Origin: Zygnema cylindricum
Taxonomy: Eukaryota > Streptophyta > Zygnematophyceae > Zygnematales > Zygnemataceae
DNA: 64,000 nucleotides
NCBI GenBank assembly: GCA_037447655.1
Contig: JBBHKE010001289.1
Span: forward strand, 197,188-261,187
Direction: 5' to 3'
The translations under genes were made by a program, and so were the position numbers. Below are positions 24,801 to 44,165 of the stretch, piece after piece. Each line of letters opens with the position of its first letter. Positions within the stretch are counted from its first letter, which is position 1. The notes beneath the pieces are model-generated. The model ran no database searches. It was not told the DNA's origin and saw only the letters and a list, made by a program, of their open reading frames with translations.

Positions 24801-27800
24801 AATTTCTGTTGACTCCACTCGACTCTCCCTCTGTTCTCGTTCTTTTGCTAATTTCTTTCTCAAGAGAGCCACCGCTTCTTTTTAAGCCTCCATTATCCTC
24901 TTCAGCATCTAAAGTACGGAGGGAAATTGTTGCACACTCCCACTCTACCAGCCTAGTTAAGTCTTCTTCTATTGGTAATAGACCATTATTAGTGTGGTAT
25001 TCGTCCGCCCAGTTTTGTGAATTATCCTTTCCAACAGGAGGGATTGAGGATAGAACAATTTGAGGCAATTGTCCTGGAAGAGGACGAAGAGAAGACATTG
25101 ACTGAAAACAATCGATAAAACCTGTTGACGGGTTTTCATTTGCGATAATATGAGCCTTTTCCATGAGTTCCACCATGGTTGGAGAGGGAGGAGAAGCTCT
25201 TAAGAGATGAAGAAGTAACTCTAATGTTTGTAATAAAAGTTTCCACACTTCTGATTGAACACACAATCCTTTTACTAGTTCTACTACTTTGGTAAGGACA
25301 TGAAATTTTTGCAGTGAAGTCTCAGATGGCCACCCTAAGAGAGTTGAAAGGGCATCCATTCCTCCACTTATAACTTGTCCCTGACTGAGCTCAAAGGAAA
25401 ACTGAACTGCGGTTTCCATCACTTGTGTTAACTGCAACTGTGCCTCACCGTCCTTTGTTTTAAGGGCTATCGCCAGTCTCTTCCAAAATGCTTCCAAAGG
25501 CATCCGCACTGCCTCCTCTTTGCTCTCTCTCTCATTTTGATCAAGCATCTCTATGTCCTGTCCCTCACTTTCTACCTTCACAAACTCCTCAGATTTCTCA
25601 TACTCCATTTCATCACTCTTCACTTTGTTCTCTTCCTCGTCCTCTTCGTCCTCTAGTTTTGAGCTTTTATTAAGCCCTCCATGGGCCTCTCTCTCCCCAA
25701 TTTCTCCACCTTGACTTGTAGTCATCTCTTCCATTAGAGAACCAGCCACTTGCATAAGAGCTGCCCTTCCTACACTATTTCTAGCCATGGCTGTCAATAC
25801 TTGTAAAGTCAATATTGTCTGCTCTCCAATTTCCACCTCTCGCAGAAGAGGTAGTAATCCCGATCCAACAGCACAAAAATCTTGAAATTCCGGAACGATT
25901 ACCAAGTCACCAGGTTCTCCACTCTGTTGTTTCCCAATATCTGTCGAGTTATTTCCACTAATACAAAGATTTCGGACTGCAGTGACTGCCCATTCCCACT
26001 GCTCTTTCTGGAGGGGTCCTCCATTGAGTCCAGGATAAGCTAAAAGGGGAACAACTTTCCTTAATGCCCCTTCCTCCAACAATAGTCCTTTTAAAATGGG
26101 ATGTTGAGAAAGTTCTGCAATAAGACAAAGCATACGGCCTACCCTTCCATCTGCGCTTTCCTCCCTCCCTCCCTTTCCTGTTACTTCCTTTGCTGTTCCT
26201 ACCACGTGGGACTCTTCTCCTCCTCCCACTTCCTTTGTAGGAGATCCTTCCTTGGCTAAACTTCTCATACCTTCACTACCTGACCCATCAATCAGACACT
26301 GGAGTTCCTCTAATAGGTCTACTATTAGAGAATTTCCCAACTCTCTACTTGCACTTGCTGCCCGAGCAATCAACCGTTCTATGATTCTCCGTGTAGTTTG
26401 ACACATAGAAGGGGCAAGAGGACGAAGGACAACTGACAAAGTTTCTCTATGTGCTAGCAAAGCACGTGTCAGTTTGTCATTTTGCGGTGGTTTTTGATGC
26501 CATGCGAGAACTGAAGCGGAACGAAGACCAATAGTTTCCACAACTGCCACATAAGGATAACAGTCCCGAAGAATCTCTTGACAAGTTACTGTTGTAGATT
26601 GAGGAAATTCATCAGGTAACATGTCTGAGAGAACTGCCATGGCTCCACAAGCTTCTCCAGGACCCAAAAGAGGACCCTGAGTTTGTTCTCCAGTCCCATT
26701 AGGGAGACCAAGAAGACGAGGAAGGAGAGGAGGAGGGAAACCATCCACAGGCCAGCAAGCAAGTACTGCTGAAAGGACTTGGCGGATAGCCACAATCCCT
26801 ACATATTTTGTGCCTGAATTGGGTGAAATTTCCATGTAATAAGCCGGCCTTTGACTAAGAGCTCTTTGCAAGTCCAAAAGGTTCTCCAGAAGCTTTGTGT
26901 TTCTGTATACTCCAGCTGCAATTTGCAGTCGTCGTAAAAGTGAGAGAAGCAAAACAAGTGCAGGAACCAACAAATCCGCAACTTGCATTTCCTTTTGCTC
27001 TTCTGCAAGTTCTTTTTCAACTCCTATCTCTAAAGAAGAGACAGTCAAAAGGTTTAATGTTGACCCACAGTGTCTCACCACTTGCTGAAGCACCCCTATA
27101 GCTCCATTTGCGAATAATGCTCCAGGAACTGCCACGTGCCAACACAAACTGGCCAAAATTCTTAAAGCCACCATAAGTTGCATTCCCGCAGAACTTGTGT
27201 AAAAATTCACCGCATTACTACTCCCTTTACTCCCTACCTTTTCGCCCACTATTGAGCCACCACTATTCGCTTCAGTTCCATCCCCCGGAATTCCTGACTT
27301 TTCCAAACTTCCTGCAAGAGACTCTGTCAATTGCAAAAGTGCCGGTAAACCCTTTTGCTGATACAGTGCCATTGGCTCAACCAAATTTCTCACACGTGTA
27401 AGTGGAGATTCTGGACAGGTAGCCCTCAAACCCGGCCCAGCTGGGGCGGCCAATGAGGCGGCAACAGATGTCTGCAAATTTACAGCATGTGGGGCCCACC
27501 AAGACAAGGAATCGGGCCAGCTGTCAGACAATAAAAACTCCAAAATTTTTGCAGCCTGATGGGCGTGGATCCATTTGGAAGCTCCTCCTTTAAACTGGGC
27601 TCGACCTGCAACTTCGATTAAACGGGACATCACTTGCGGGAGACGAGCAACTGTTAAAACTGCCCAACGAGAAGTTTCTTCCCTTGCGAGAACAGTTAAT
27701 TCCCACAATGCCCAGAGAGCTTCCTCTGACGTAGACTTTGATTCAAGCATAATATCAGCTCCTCTAACAGCCATCATCCCACGTTCCAAAAGTATCGCTA

Positions 27801-30800
27801 AATCTTGTGGATGACAAAGGAGTCCCACGGAACTTAGCGCAACAGCTTTTTTCAACGAAACTGAACCCCTGTAACTGTCACGTGAATCTCCTTCCTGTTT
27901 CACTGAAATAGAAGCCCCACCAAGGGCTGTTATCAGGACATCTGTTGCTTCAATGTCCTCTGCAAAAACAAGCAGCCCTGGTGGACTAGAGAGGAGGAGA
28001 AGTAGGAGAGATTGTATATTATATAATAAAGACCTTATTTCTGGTGCACTGCGTAACCAAGGCAGTGATAACAATGCTCCCAAATGAGCTATGATACCTT
28101 GTTCCTTAAACCGAGCCAGGGTTACTAAATCTAAATCCTGTATAACCGCCTGTCCTTCAGATCCATCCTGTTGCCCATATGCCGTTCCAATTGGCAAAAT
28201 TTTGACTCCCTCTTGATCCCCATTTTCCCCTAAAGGATCTGAGCAAAGCCACCGGGAAGCCGATATTGCAGGAGGCCAGTCTTCTTCTTGTATGCGAGAA
28301 GACGATAATAAGGACCGAAACCGCATCAGAAGCTCTTCCACTCTTTTGATTAATTGTGAGCGTTTCTCTAGAGTTTTGGAAGTATCAACAAAAAGAGCTT
28401 CAGTGGATGCACGTAAATGGGCACAAATTTCAAATGCACGAAGCTTACGTAAGAGTCGTGCAGCCCCAAAACTGACTTTCTTCTGGGATGCAGACTGAAG
28501 TAAAAGGCCTAAGAGAGCTCCATATCCGGCACTGGGATTTGGAATTTCCTCCTTCAATTGGTTTTTGGTCGGCCACCATCCTAAAAGAGCGTGACAAGCA
28601 AAAGAATGTTGACAAGCAGTTTCAAGAGCCAAAAGAGCCTGATAGTGAATACAAGCTGAGCCCATCCATGGTCGCTGTAAAACTGTCGCCAGTCCATTTA
28701 GTCCTCCACGACTGACAAAGTGAAAACATCTTCGGAAATCTTTGCAAAGAAGGTCGGCTGCCGCCAAAATTCCAATCATCACCTCCATCTGGAATTTCAG
28801 ATCCTCGCAAGTAAACACTTTTAACCCATCAATAGCTCTCCAACAGCACATGGCGGACCAAAACTGACAAAACCAGCGAATTTCTACAATTACTAGCCTG
28901 ATGTTTCAATTTTTTTGGTTATGCAGAATTCAAAATGTATTTCACTATGAACAAAAGATAAAACAAAAAAAAAGACAGAAACATATGGGACCTGACTAAA
29001 TTTGAGTTCACGATGAACATAAAACTCAGTCGGTCCTCTTTGCACTAAAACATTCCCCTGATCATGAATAAATAAATTTAACACTTAGAATCACAACCAC
29101 TATTCGCAATGACAAGCCGCATTCCAGCACCATTTTCCAACTTATCATAAACAAATGAAGGTCGATAATATGCCATAACTGCATTCTAACCTGGGGGAGA
29201 GGAGCATCCACATGTAGAACATCCTGTAACCATGTAAGGACCATTTCAACTTCCTCTTCTTGCTGAGAATATTCTTCCAAGAGAGAACTCTTATCTTCTC
29301 CGACCAATTGCCATCCTTCCATATTCATATCTTCTCTAGAATCAGCTACCATCTTGAGGGAAATAGCTCGAAGCTCACTGCAAAATTCACCTCTAGCCCT
29401 CCATTCCTCTAATGCTTGCCGCAACACCGACTTCCCTTCTCCAGAAAGTCGTTCTTCAATCACCTGTCCCTCTCTCTCCCTCACATAAGACTTCAAACTA
29501 AACTTATGGAGTGGATACTTGACATCCAACAATTGAACCTTCTCTTCAAGGAAAGGTTTCGGGATTACTTCTCCTCCAAAGTGAAACTCTCTGAATAAAC
29601 CTTCTGAGCGTGAACGAGAGATACTTCTTGGTATTGCCTTCGGCCCATCTCTCCCAGCACGAACTCCATAAAGGACAAGTGAAAGTGTACGATAAGTTCC
29701 CCGAAGAACCACGTGGTCTGTAAGTCTTCCCTGTCCCCAACAATTTTTGTTCACAACAAACCTTTTTTTTTAGGGGAGTCCATTTTTTTTCCAAACGACT
29801 TATCACCCTCATGAGTAAAAATAGGAAGAACATCCCAGCAATGCCAATCAATAATAAGCACTGATGATAAGGAACACAAACCTGAATGCAATAATCAAAA
29901 GGACAAGGTAAGATGTTGATTTTGTGGTCATTTGGCATAAATTGCAAAAGTTTTGAAGAAAGGTGGTTAAGTTCATTCCTCAAGGTTCACGAAGTCAAGC
30001 CAGACCTAGAAGTTCATAATACCTTTTATGGATAGGACTCCCATGTTGAGCAAAAGTGACATCCATAATAGGAACTCATTTCAAGCAAAGTCAAGGACTT
30101 GCAAAAATCACGTGTTTTGGCAATATTTGTGGAAACAATCTATGAACATCAAAATCTAAAATAAGGCATTTACATAGGCATTGAGGTATCCAGTCTTTAT
30201 GCTCCACACAAGACCATTTTTGTCATGACTCAGGGATGTTTCTAATGTAGATTCCACATTAAAGGAGTTTTTGACATGATTTCTGCCAAAAGGAGTGAAT
30301 GGAATGCCAAATGCTGCACTATGTGAATTTGCCTGTTTCTCTAGAAATGAGTTTTTTTGGCCTCATAATCTCCTATAATTTCCATAACTCTAATGTATTG
30401 TCAATGATACATATCTCTTGTTCCATGTCCAGCATAGTTCTCTCGATTCCAAAGTTGTTCTTTATGGTGAAGGATAGAAAAAATGAATACAGACAGCCGT
30501 ACATGACTGTTAAGTGAGCCAGTACTGAATGCTTCAAATATTGTGCTTTGGGAGCCAGAGTAGGATGAATGTAAGGTGTGGTTTTACTAGCATCATAGAC
30601 AAAGGGTCTACATTCTCAGTTTCCCTAATTTACGCAGGAATTTCGTCACCTTACCTTCAACCTCAAGGGAATTACATAGGAGTCAGAACAAACTCATGTA
30701 ATCCCTTTAAGTACACGTAAGGTGTGATAATTTTTTAACTTGTTTATGGTTTGAGAATGAGTAGGCAACCAGTGAAGAGTGGTCTTGTTTAGCCTATTCC

Positions 30801-32575
30801 TGTCAATAGCGCATTTTACATCATCATAGGGCCTAAAGATCACAAAGATTTTAAACACTCTTTGAGGAGAGCAAAAAAACCTACCCCTAAGTCCAAAATG
30901 CTCGTGCCACCATCAACGTATTCGTGGGGGCCATATGCCTTTTCAAATCGGTCCCCTTGTCTTCGCAAATTGTGTGCAAACACTTCAATGGTGAATGAGG
31001 AGGGGCTCGTTGTCCTGGGATCCATAGAGAGGACAGGCAAGAGTTATACTCATCCACAGAGACCATCCTTCCACGGTTAGTACAACCAAAACACACAAAC
31101 TTAGACATTTCCAGAACTTTAAGAATTTCCAGGACTAAAGAATCACAACGCACCAAAGTCATCGGAAATGTTTAAGTTCAATTTATGTCCTATGGTCATT
31201 TTTCTTCTACGCCCATGATATGCCAGCTGCTCCTACATGAAAATTTAATCGGAACGGAAGTAACCTGGAAATCTTGCTGTCTATTTGTTCAAAGGATGTC
31301 AAAGAAGGACTGCAGAAAAATGTTGATAACTTGTCTGGTATATTCTAATTGCTCACTGAAGATCAGATCATGTGGTCATTCCTTGAAAAAAAAAAACTTG
31401 AAGTAAATGACTTGTGCATACAGTACCTATGCTCATATTAATGAGCATATGTAAGTAAGAAAATATTCACGAAAAAAAAAATTAACGCTCAAACAAGATG
31501 AACCGATTTAATAAGTTCCTAAAGACTTAACAAACTGAAAAAATAGTTTTATCACGAAATTAACATGAGAAAATAGTGGCACCCGGTTCATAATAGAAAA
31601 AATCCAGTATGTCATTGGCCTTGTTCATGGACTCAAACTTAACTAACAGAACACTATTTCTATGACTAAGGAATCATTACTCTGGCTACAAGAAGACATT
31701 TGCCTCATGGCCTCACTGGACAGAGTAAGTAAAACAACTATTCTGGAAATTTTAAAGGAAGTTTGACCTCTTTTCTTTGCCACTCGTCTTCAAGTGGTTA
31801 ACTTTATATAGACTTCTGATGGACATGACTCAACATATTGTTACTCTAGATATAAAAGAAAGGCCAATTCATTGTTCAAACAAATTGAGAACAAATGAAT
31901 ACAAACCAATGTGCCAGACTAGGTCCAGTAACTTGTCCAGATCAGTAAATTGGTCCAAATAACAGTGATATACGATGATTAAAGACCTCAACTACGATGA
32001 TCACATTGTACAGTGTAGTTTTCAAAGTACTGAGCTTTTTAGAAGTACAAATTGAGTGATAATGTTGAAAATTTGTTGCATAAGAGCATACAAATTTCCA
32101 AGCTATGATGGAGGACCAACAGTTTTTCATAAAATTTGAAAAGTTATGTTTGTTGAGACAATGTTATTGAAATGATGATTTATTTTGAATCAAATACAGG
32201 CTGAAATAAACTTGGAATGAAAGTTAACCACCTTACTTCATTCCAAAGGTTTAGTCGACGCATCTTTCAAGTTGAGTCAACTTGCATGTTCGGATTTTGG
32301 TGAGAATGAAAACCAAAAACGACCAGTACCTAAGTTTTTTCTAATTCATGGGCTTGTGTTTTGAGATTATTACCCTCTAAAGTGGATAAGGGATGGGTGA
32401 GGGCGTTGCTGGTGTTCGACAATACGAAGCGTTTGAACAAAAACTGGGCACTCAAAATGCACCTGAAGCCCCATCGTACCCATGCATAAATCCAAAAAGA
32501 GACCCAACTGCATAAGATTTTCACTTTTAAAATTGCATGAGGCAAATGAACAAAAGCATGAGCAAAAAACGGCAT
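21897..32575 (-). CDS. VIR: Virilizer homolog (VIR/VIRMA), scaffold of the mRNA m6A writer complex
   Basis: Exons on the minus strand: 32575-32525, 32462-32374, 31014-30885, 29730-29191, 29057-28992, 28863-22351, 22049-21897. All phases close, giving 2,513 aa. The N-terminus (FAHAFVH... TTSPSSFTIEVF... DHVVLRGTYRTLSLVLYG) matches the conserved VIR N-domain. The 6.5-kb exon encodes a long helical repeat region starting near AADLLCKDFRRCFHFV. It then has the plant-type motifs RRDSFRLRKPNSSRP, HVDDYVARER and RPPSIHVDEFMARQR (about residues 1690-1740), and a Pro/Gln/Gly-rich tail with MTPQQ-type repeats and Gly runs. The last exon (LLRDPTKLQELLEKNPKLI) matches the conserved VIR C-terminus. In plants VIR works with MTA, MTB, FIP37 and HAKAI in nuclear mRNA methylation. 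It is longer than Arabidopsis VIR (about 2,138 aa), mainly through low-complexity expansion. The 66-nt fifth exon is the least certain. Confidence 0.93.
23200..24740 (-). repeat. Trinucleotide runs inside VIR coding sequence
   Basis: Several long CCT/GGA-type runs (about 23204-23235, 23863-23908, 24283-24332, 24690-24737) encode pure glycine stretches of about 10-15 residues on the minus strand. A TTG run (about 23735-23758) encodes glutamine. All stay in frame. Confidence 0.9.
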
Positions 32576-33149
32576 ATGCGAAAGGGAAGGCTTAGAAGAT
32601 TTAATTCAAGTACAAAGACAAGAAAGAAACGGCTACTCAGCAGAAACCAATTTGTCAAAAACAATTGTAAGTTGCATTACTTCTTTCATTACTGTTTTTT
32701 TTTTGTGTTATGAAGCTTTCGATTGAAATAGTGTCTGTGGAGATTCCTTTCAAATCGTCAGCTGTCACCGTTTATGTCCGTTTTTCCGTTTAAAATCCCG
32801 AAGTTAAACCGAAGAGATAGCGAAGTCATCTAGCTCTCACTTAACCTAATGCGATGAATAGATTCTTGCCATGTGTTAGCCCAGTTTTGTCGTTTTTGCA
32901 AATACCTCATCAACGTTATCGCCAGATTGATCGTGCTGAAACGTTTCATAGAGAAGAATATCCATGGCACCCTCCATGGCCGCTTTCAAACAGTCGTTTT
33001 AGGGCTAACAAGGCATGTCTACAGCGTCGTACAGAGTAAGAAGATTATTCAGATTGCAAGATTTTGAAGCAAACGCGAATACACAACAAAACGGGAAATT
33101 CAAACACAACTTTTAACACCGAAGCCAAAAGTACAGACGAATGAGGTCA
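32576..33149 (-). promoter_or_regulatory. Upstream region of VIR
   Basis: The 574 bp between the VIR start codon and hAT-A copy 6 should hold its 5' leader and promoter. No clear TATA box is seen. A plus-strand frame of about 60 codons (32854-33039) does not resemble a known protein. Confidence 0.3.
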
Positions 33150-33157
33150 CAATGCGG

Positions 33158-33432
33158 CAAAGTTCAAAAGTAGGTTAAAGTAGGCCCATACAATATGCCT
33201 ATTTTATGCAAAACATACAATATGACCTTAAGACCCATATTGTATTCGGACCTATTCGGACCAATTAAAACATTCGGACCAAAAAAATTTATTTCACCGT
33301 CAGATTCGGACGATCGGACGGTCGCTGATCAAAGTAGCGATCTAAGAAGATCACATGAAAAGCCCATAACACAACTTACGATAAAGCCGCCGACCAAAGG
33401 CCTACCATAAAAACGCCTACTTTTGAACTATG
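33158..33432. mobile_element. hAT-like MITE, family A copy 6 (275 bp)
   Basis: The left end is CAAAGTTCAAAAGTAGG, one base off the family consensus. The right end is CCTACTTTTGAACTATG. The perfect 8-bp duplication is CAATGCGG (33150-33157 and 33433-33440). It is the same short subtype as copy 2, in reverse orientation, and lies just upstream of VIR. Confidence 0.92.
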
Positions 33433-33548
33433 CAATGCGGACTAGCTGTACTGTACAGTACAGTGGAGTCCAATGGTGCAGTCGTACATTTTTCATGCTG
33501 TACCTTTTCGTACGGTACTGTACTGTGCTGCACTCAGTTGCATATCGT

Positions 33549-33890
33549 TGTGTACGCTAATTCCGTCCCGCTTTTTTTTTTTTTTATTCTCCATTAGTGT
33601 AGTTCATTCTATTTTTTTCTTTATTCTATTTAGGGTTATTTTCAGTAAGTTGTCTCTTAAATAGAGTGGTGTACGGTCAGTGTCATACCGTACATAAATG
33701 TACCTTTTTAAGTTAAAAAGTACAATAAATTAGTTTTTAGTAACCGCGGACGCATGAGAATGTGCGTTCTAAAAAGGAAAAAAAACCAGGTCGTAAAAAA
33801 TCCCGCTCGCACATATTCATCCGACAGCCGCGTTTCGACCGTGTGAATGTACGATTTGTGTACGATTTGTCAGATTTTGTACGGAGACCT
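33549..33890. mobile_element. Truncated copy of the 12128-13129 TA-flanked element
   Basis: From GTGTACGCTAATTCCGTCCCGC to GTACGATTTGTCAGATTTTGTACG the sequence is nearly identical to about 12149-12482. The left terminal repeat is missing, and the match stops before the right end. Confidence 0.8.
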
Positions 33891-33924
33891 AGCTTTTTCA
33901 ATAGGACATGACTATTATACTGTA

Positions 33925-34121
33925 CACCGCCAATCGCTATTAGAGTCAAGGATTAAATAGCGTCAAAAAAAAAATAGCGTTATTGATTCTAATTTAGTAC
34001 CTGAGACGTGGCAGATTATGGTCCACCTACTTAAATAGCGTTATTAATTGTATTTCAGGTTTTTTTTTTTGAAAAAAAGGCACCGAATTGGCGTTATATA
34101 CTCTAATAGCGATTGACGGTG
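33925..34121. mobile_element. Tc1/mariner-like MITE with TA flanks (197 bp)
   Basis: The ends are TA-CACCGCCAATCGCTATTAGAG and CTCTAATAGCGATTGACGGTG-TA (one mismatch), with TA at 33923-33924 and 34122-34123. Confidence 0.85.
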
Positions 34122-34165
34122 TACTGTAATGTGCTGCACTCAGTTGCATATCGTAGCTCATAAAA

Positions 34166-34460
34166 AGTTCACACGACCGGCGCATATAGACGATATTCGT
34201 AGTTCTGATCTTTAGTTGGGCGTAGTTTGAGGCTTTAGTGTCTAGGTAGTTTGTAGTGTTTCAACAGTTTAGTTTGTTGTACTTGCTTTACTTCTTTTCT
34301 TTTAGGCTTTTAAAGCACTTTTGTTGTGTTTTAGTCCTTTAGGATTTTGGTCTTTTACCTTTGTTGGCCATCAATTCTTTTTAGTGACAATCATTTTTTG
34401 TACTTTGATGGTCTTACCATCGCGTTTTTGGAAATAAAATCTTATTTCTTTAGTAAGAGA
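34166..34460 (+). repeat. Dispersed retroelement 3' tail with conserved hairpin, plus orientation
   Basis: Matches the repeat at 14791-15090 in opposite orientation, from CCGGCGCATATAGACGATAT to AAATAAAATCTTATTTC. It contains GATGGTCTTACCATC, the same 6-bp stem with a changed loop. The 3' A-tail is poor. Confidence 0.65.
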
Positions 34461-36370
34461 TATCAACGACCTCTAGCCATGGGATTTGCGGAAAATTGTG
34501 ACAATGGTAGTCGACGAGCGTCTTGCACCAAATTCTTTACGGCAAAGAGGATACGAGTGTATAATCTGGGCGCAAAGGATCTAATAGTAAAAGTTACCAA
34601 CACATCAAAAACAAAAATAGAAAGGGCGCGAAAGAAAGAGTTGTCAAGTTGAGATAATTAGCGAGTTGTCAAGTTGAGATAATTAGTACAACCTTTAGTA
34701 TGGTGTGTGTAACTAACCTCTGTTGTAAAAGAGTTTTGACACCTAGGACACTCTATATGGATAGATCAACGCCGTATTCCTAACCTCCTTCAACGGGCTC
34801 CGTCCCTTTCTAGGAATTTTAATTATGTCAAGGGTCGGTTTGGTACGTTTTGATATTTTTGTTGTTTTCTATCCTCGTCTTACGCTTTGTTTTTCTTGTT
34901 TATCACTTTTGTCTCCACAATGTTCTTTGCTTTCATTGTTTGATCTTGCGTGAAATCCTTCACTTTCCTTTGGGCTTTCTATCCATGTCCTCAGATGGTT
35001 TGTCATTGCACTTTTTTCTGATAAATCTTTTTGTTCTTTAATGTTAGTTGCTTCACAATTGGCTCCTTTTATTATGATCCAACTGTTTATTTTTGCTTGG
35101 AAATAATCACTTTTGAAATCATTTCTGACTCTTTTTTCTAGCTCTTTTGTTTAGGACCACTGGCTTCAGTTATTCTTGTTTTTCTAGCCGAAATATGTCA
35201 GCTAATATTTGTACCTTTTTTGCGGTAGCCACTCCTGGTCATTTTATTTTTCTTTTCACCCAAAATAACCTCAGGATACTGCTCGTGATATCCAGTACGA
35301 TAGAAAATTAGGGTACAAACTAAAATCAAAGTTGAACGTTTCTGGTGTCATTAACAAATAATTGAACTGGCATATTAAGCAAATGCTGCGGCCTTTTTGA
35401 AAGGTTTATGATGATAATTGGTACAATACACTTCAACACACATCCAAAGAAACCATGCATCCTCAATACCAATTTCAGTTAACGAAGGATCGTACTGAGG
35501 GAAAATATGAAGGAAGAAAGAGAGGAAATGTCACAATAGTATCTGATGGTTAATTAAAAGTCGGTTGATGAAATGCAGTGACAATAAAACTAGGGTCTAA
35601 CACGATTTAGAGATGAAGGACAAATTCTGGACTTACTATGAATCACGTACATACCAGAAACAAATTAAGTGCTAAAAAAACACGATTTAAGAACTACCGA
35701 TAACACTTTTCAACCTATAATATGAAATGAACAGGAAGGTGCAAATTAGAGTGAACTTCAAGATATTTTCAAACATTGAGTTGATAGTCATGATCATTTC
35801 ATTAAAGACATTGGCCATTTAAAGATAATACATAGGAAACAAAAAAGGAAACATGTAAGGCTTGATTAGCTTGTAGGGAACATTTCATGTATTTTTAATT
35901 ATCCTTGAAGCACTTCTATTTTATCGCAACTTTGACTTTCTATTATTTTCAAGACTTTTGGCTTTTCAACTCCTTGCGATGTTTTTCCAACATAATCCTA
36001 GGTGACCAAACTTTACCCTGAATCGCTAATAAACTATTTTGGTGCCTTTTTTTTTTGTCCTCTGACCACAAAATAGTATTAATATCACTAATTGTTTTCC
36101 CTTGACACCAACTCTTTAAATGGTTCAAAACCGGCGGCGACAATAGGAACTTTAATTAGAACTAATAACACAATCATGAACTCCACGCTAATAATTTCTT
36201 TACACTAATAGCGTTTCACAGTGTAGCCTTAGGAGGAAGAGGAGGAGGAGGAGGAGGACATCCATTCAATAGGGGTAAACTTTTGGGAAGAGAGAGGACC
36301 ATGAGAAACAAACAGATAGGAGGTTGAATACATGTTGTTTTGACTCGCACCGGACGCATTTTATATGCGA
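34461..36370. other. Intergenic between VIR and METTL4, no gene seen
   Basis: T-rich and A-rich sequence. The segment about 36045-36232 carries phrases of the TA-flanked elements (CACAAAATAGTATTAATA ... ACACTAATAGCG ... CAGTGTAG), probably a degraded copy. A GAGGAGGAGG run lies near 36235-36260. No protein-like frame was recognised. Confidence 0.4.
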
Positions 36371-42311
<5,941 letters not shown>

Positions 42312-42534
42312 GGCTGTGAGTCAACAAAAAGACATCTTCAATTTTGAACGGCATCTCATCACCGTGTCGTGAGCGTCATGATTGGTTTAGAAAAAAACTA
42401 GGAAAATGCTATCGCAAATAGGCAGCTACATTCTAACATACATTCATAACTGCACATCAAAAAAGCATGCAAAACAAACTTGCGACTCCGATGTTTGCAA
42501 AATTATATCTACCCGATGCATTTTAAATGTCTGA

Positions 42535-42830
42535 ACAACATTGATCTTCCATGTATGCAGTATTAATTTGTATCCAATGCATCTTCAACATCTGAGCAAC
42601 AATGTCTATCAATGAATCTCAGATGTCTGCGATTAATGCCTACTCAATGTTCCTTAGGTGTACGGACAACGATGTCCACTCAATGTACCTTAGGTGTACG
42701 GTCAATTTTGTCGACTCAATTTAGATGTACGGACAATACCTTAGGTGTACGGGCAATTATGTCTAGTCAATGCATCTCCAATGACTGCACAACATTGTCG
42801 TCAATGTGAATTGAATTTTCCTTAAGTGTC
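42535..42830 (+). repeat. Degenerate minisatellite upstream of METTL4
   Basis: About seven imperfect units of about 38-45 bp built on ACTCAATGTACCTTAGGTG and TACGGACAA(C/T). One plus-strand frame reads a repeated STQCTLGVR-like peptide; there is no sign it is expressed. Confidence 0.7.
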
Positions 42831-43399
42831 AAAAATATCTTATTTAATAAGATTGAGGAGGAAAACTAGGTCAAACATTTGAACGAGGATAAAACCTTGA
42901 AGCTTTAAGACATACCTCTCAAAACCTATCACTGACTGGGGAAGACCACCAGAATGACTAGAAAAGGCTTGCATTAACTCAGAGAGGCCAGTTAGTTGCC
43001 TTCAGAGGGAGGTATGATGTTGGGGAAGAGGCGTGGAAGAGGTTTGGGAAACCATCGTGATGAAATTCAAGAGTAACACCTACCTAAGCACGGTCACAAG
43101 CATGGAGTAGCACTTGGAAGAGGTTTGGAAAAAGTTCGGGGAGACTGGAAAGGCTTGGGAAAAGGCTTGGAGGTTTCCGCGCAGGAAGGGGCAAGAAGCC
43201 TATAGGAAAGTCGAAAGCCTAGAAAGCCTAGGGGAAATTGAGAGATGGGAAAGTTAAACGAGCAATATACAGTGTCATGCGCGTTTGGGATGTGGATGCA
43301 TACATTTTGTTATGTTCGAAAAGTATTTGAATACAATTATAATATAAAATTTAATTTACAATATTATATTCTACACCATATTTTAAATTTAATTCGTCA

Positions 43400-43850
43400 C
43401 ATGGTACAGTACAGTACAGTACTGTACTGTACTGTAGTTACGTCGTGTGAAATGTCCAACTATGTGCATTGTGAAGAAGATTTCATTCCCAAAAATGCGA
43501 CGGTTAACCATTTCCGTATAAAGCATGATTAAAATGTAAACTTGTTGACGACTACAGTACGGAATCTTGCAACTTTTTGGCCCCGCGGGGTGCCGAAGGC
43601 GTCCGCGACCGCTCGTTTAGGGTTTATTTTTTCTGTTTCTGTTTTTTTTATTATTAAAAAAACAACCCAAAACAGAAAACCCTATTTCTCGTACCCGATC
43701 CGAAGAGGTGCCTCATGTCGGCGCGAGGTGCCGCGAGGTGCCGAAGGTCCCACACTTGTATGGGGGCTTGTTCGAAACCCGTACGGTACTGTACTGTACA
43801 ATACTGTACAGTACTGTACAGTACAGTACTGTACTGTACTGTACTAAAGG
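43400..43850. repeat. Palindromic ACAGT/ACTGT arrays
   Basis: ACAGTACAGTACAGTACTGTACTGTACTGTA-type perfect palindromes at about 43403-43437 and a longer one at about 43785-43846. Shorter ones occur at about 2898-2925 and 33445-33475. They could extrude cruciforms; no function is known. Confidence 0.8.
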
Positions 43851-44165
43851 CTAGAGAAGAAAGTCTCTACGGCCTTCAAGCGTAACAAAAGCAAAGAAAA
43901 ACTACAAATTTGAAACTGGAAGCTACAAAAACAAATACGGAACTACAGTATACTAGCACTAAACATTTTTATGGGGGTCATTTGGATATACTGATATAGT
44001 ACGCATCGATATTTGTACGGTCTAAACGCCAAATTCCACCTGGCGTCTCTCTCGAATAACAAATTCACTCTTTCCACGATTGGTGTCTCTCTCTTCCCGA
44101 CGCGCAATCTTCTTCCCACTCCCTCTTAAACCTCTTCTCGTCTACCTTGGAAATTTCTATGCACA

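Larger units (their letters stand above)
42312..44165. promoter_or_regulatory. Divergent intergenic region between METTL4 and RFC1
   Basis: 1.85 kb separate the two start codons, so both promoters lie here. It holds a minisatellite next to METTL4 and palindromic ACAGT arrays nearer RFC1. The last 130 bp before the RFC1 ATG are pyrimidine-rich (CGTCTCTCTCGAATAAC ... CTTCCCGACGCGC), as expected for a 5' leader. No TATA box is evident. Confidence 0.4.

Noticed and set aside
29062-29190. Extension of the VIR exon beyond 29191
   Set aside because: The open frame continues past a good donor (CAG|GTTAGA), but the extra peptide has no family similarity and the next exons join in phase from 29191.
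44090-44110. E2F-binding site before RFC1
   Set aside because: CTTCCCGACGCGC resembles but does not match the TTTSSCGS consensus, so it was not called.
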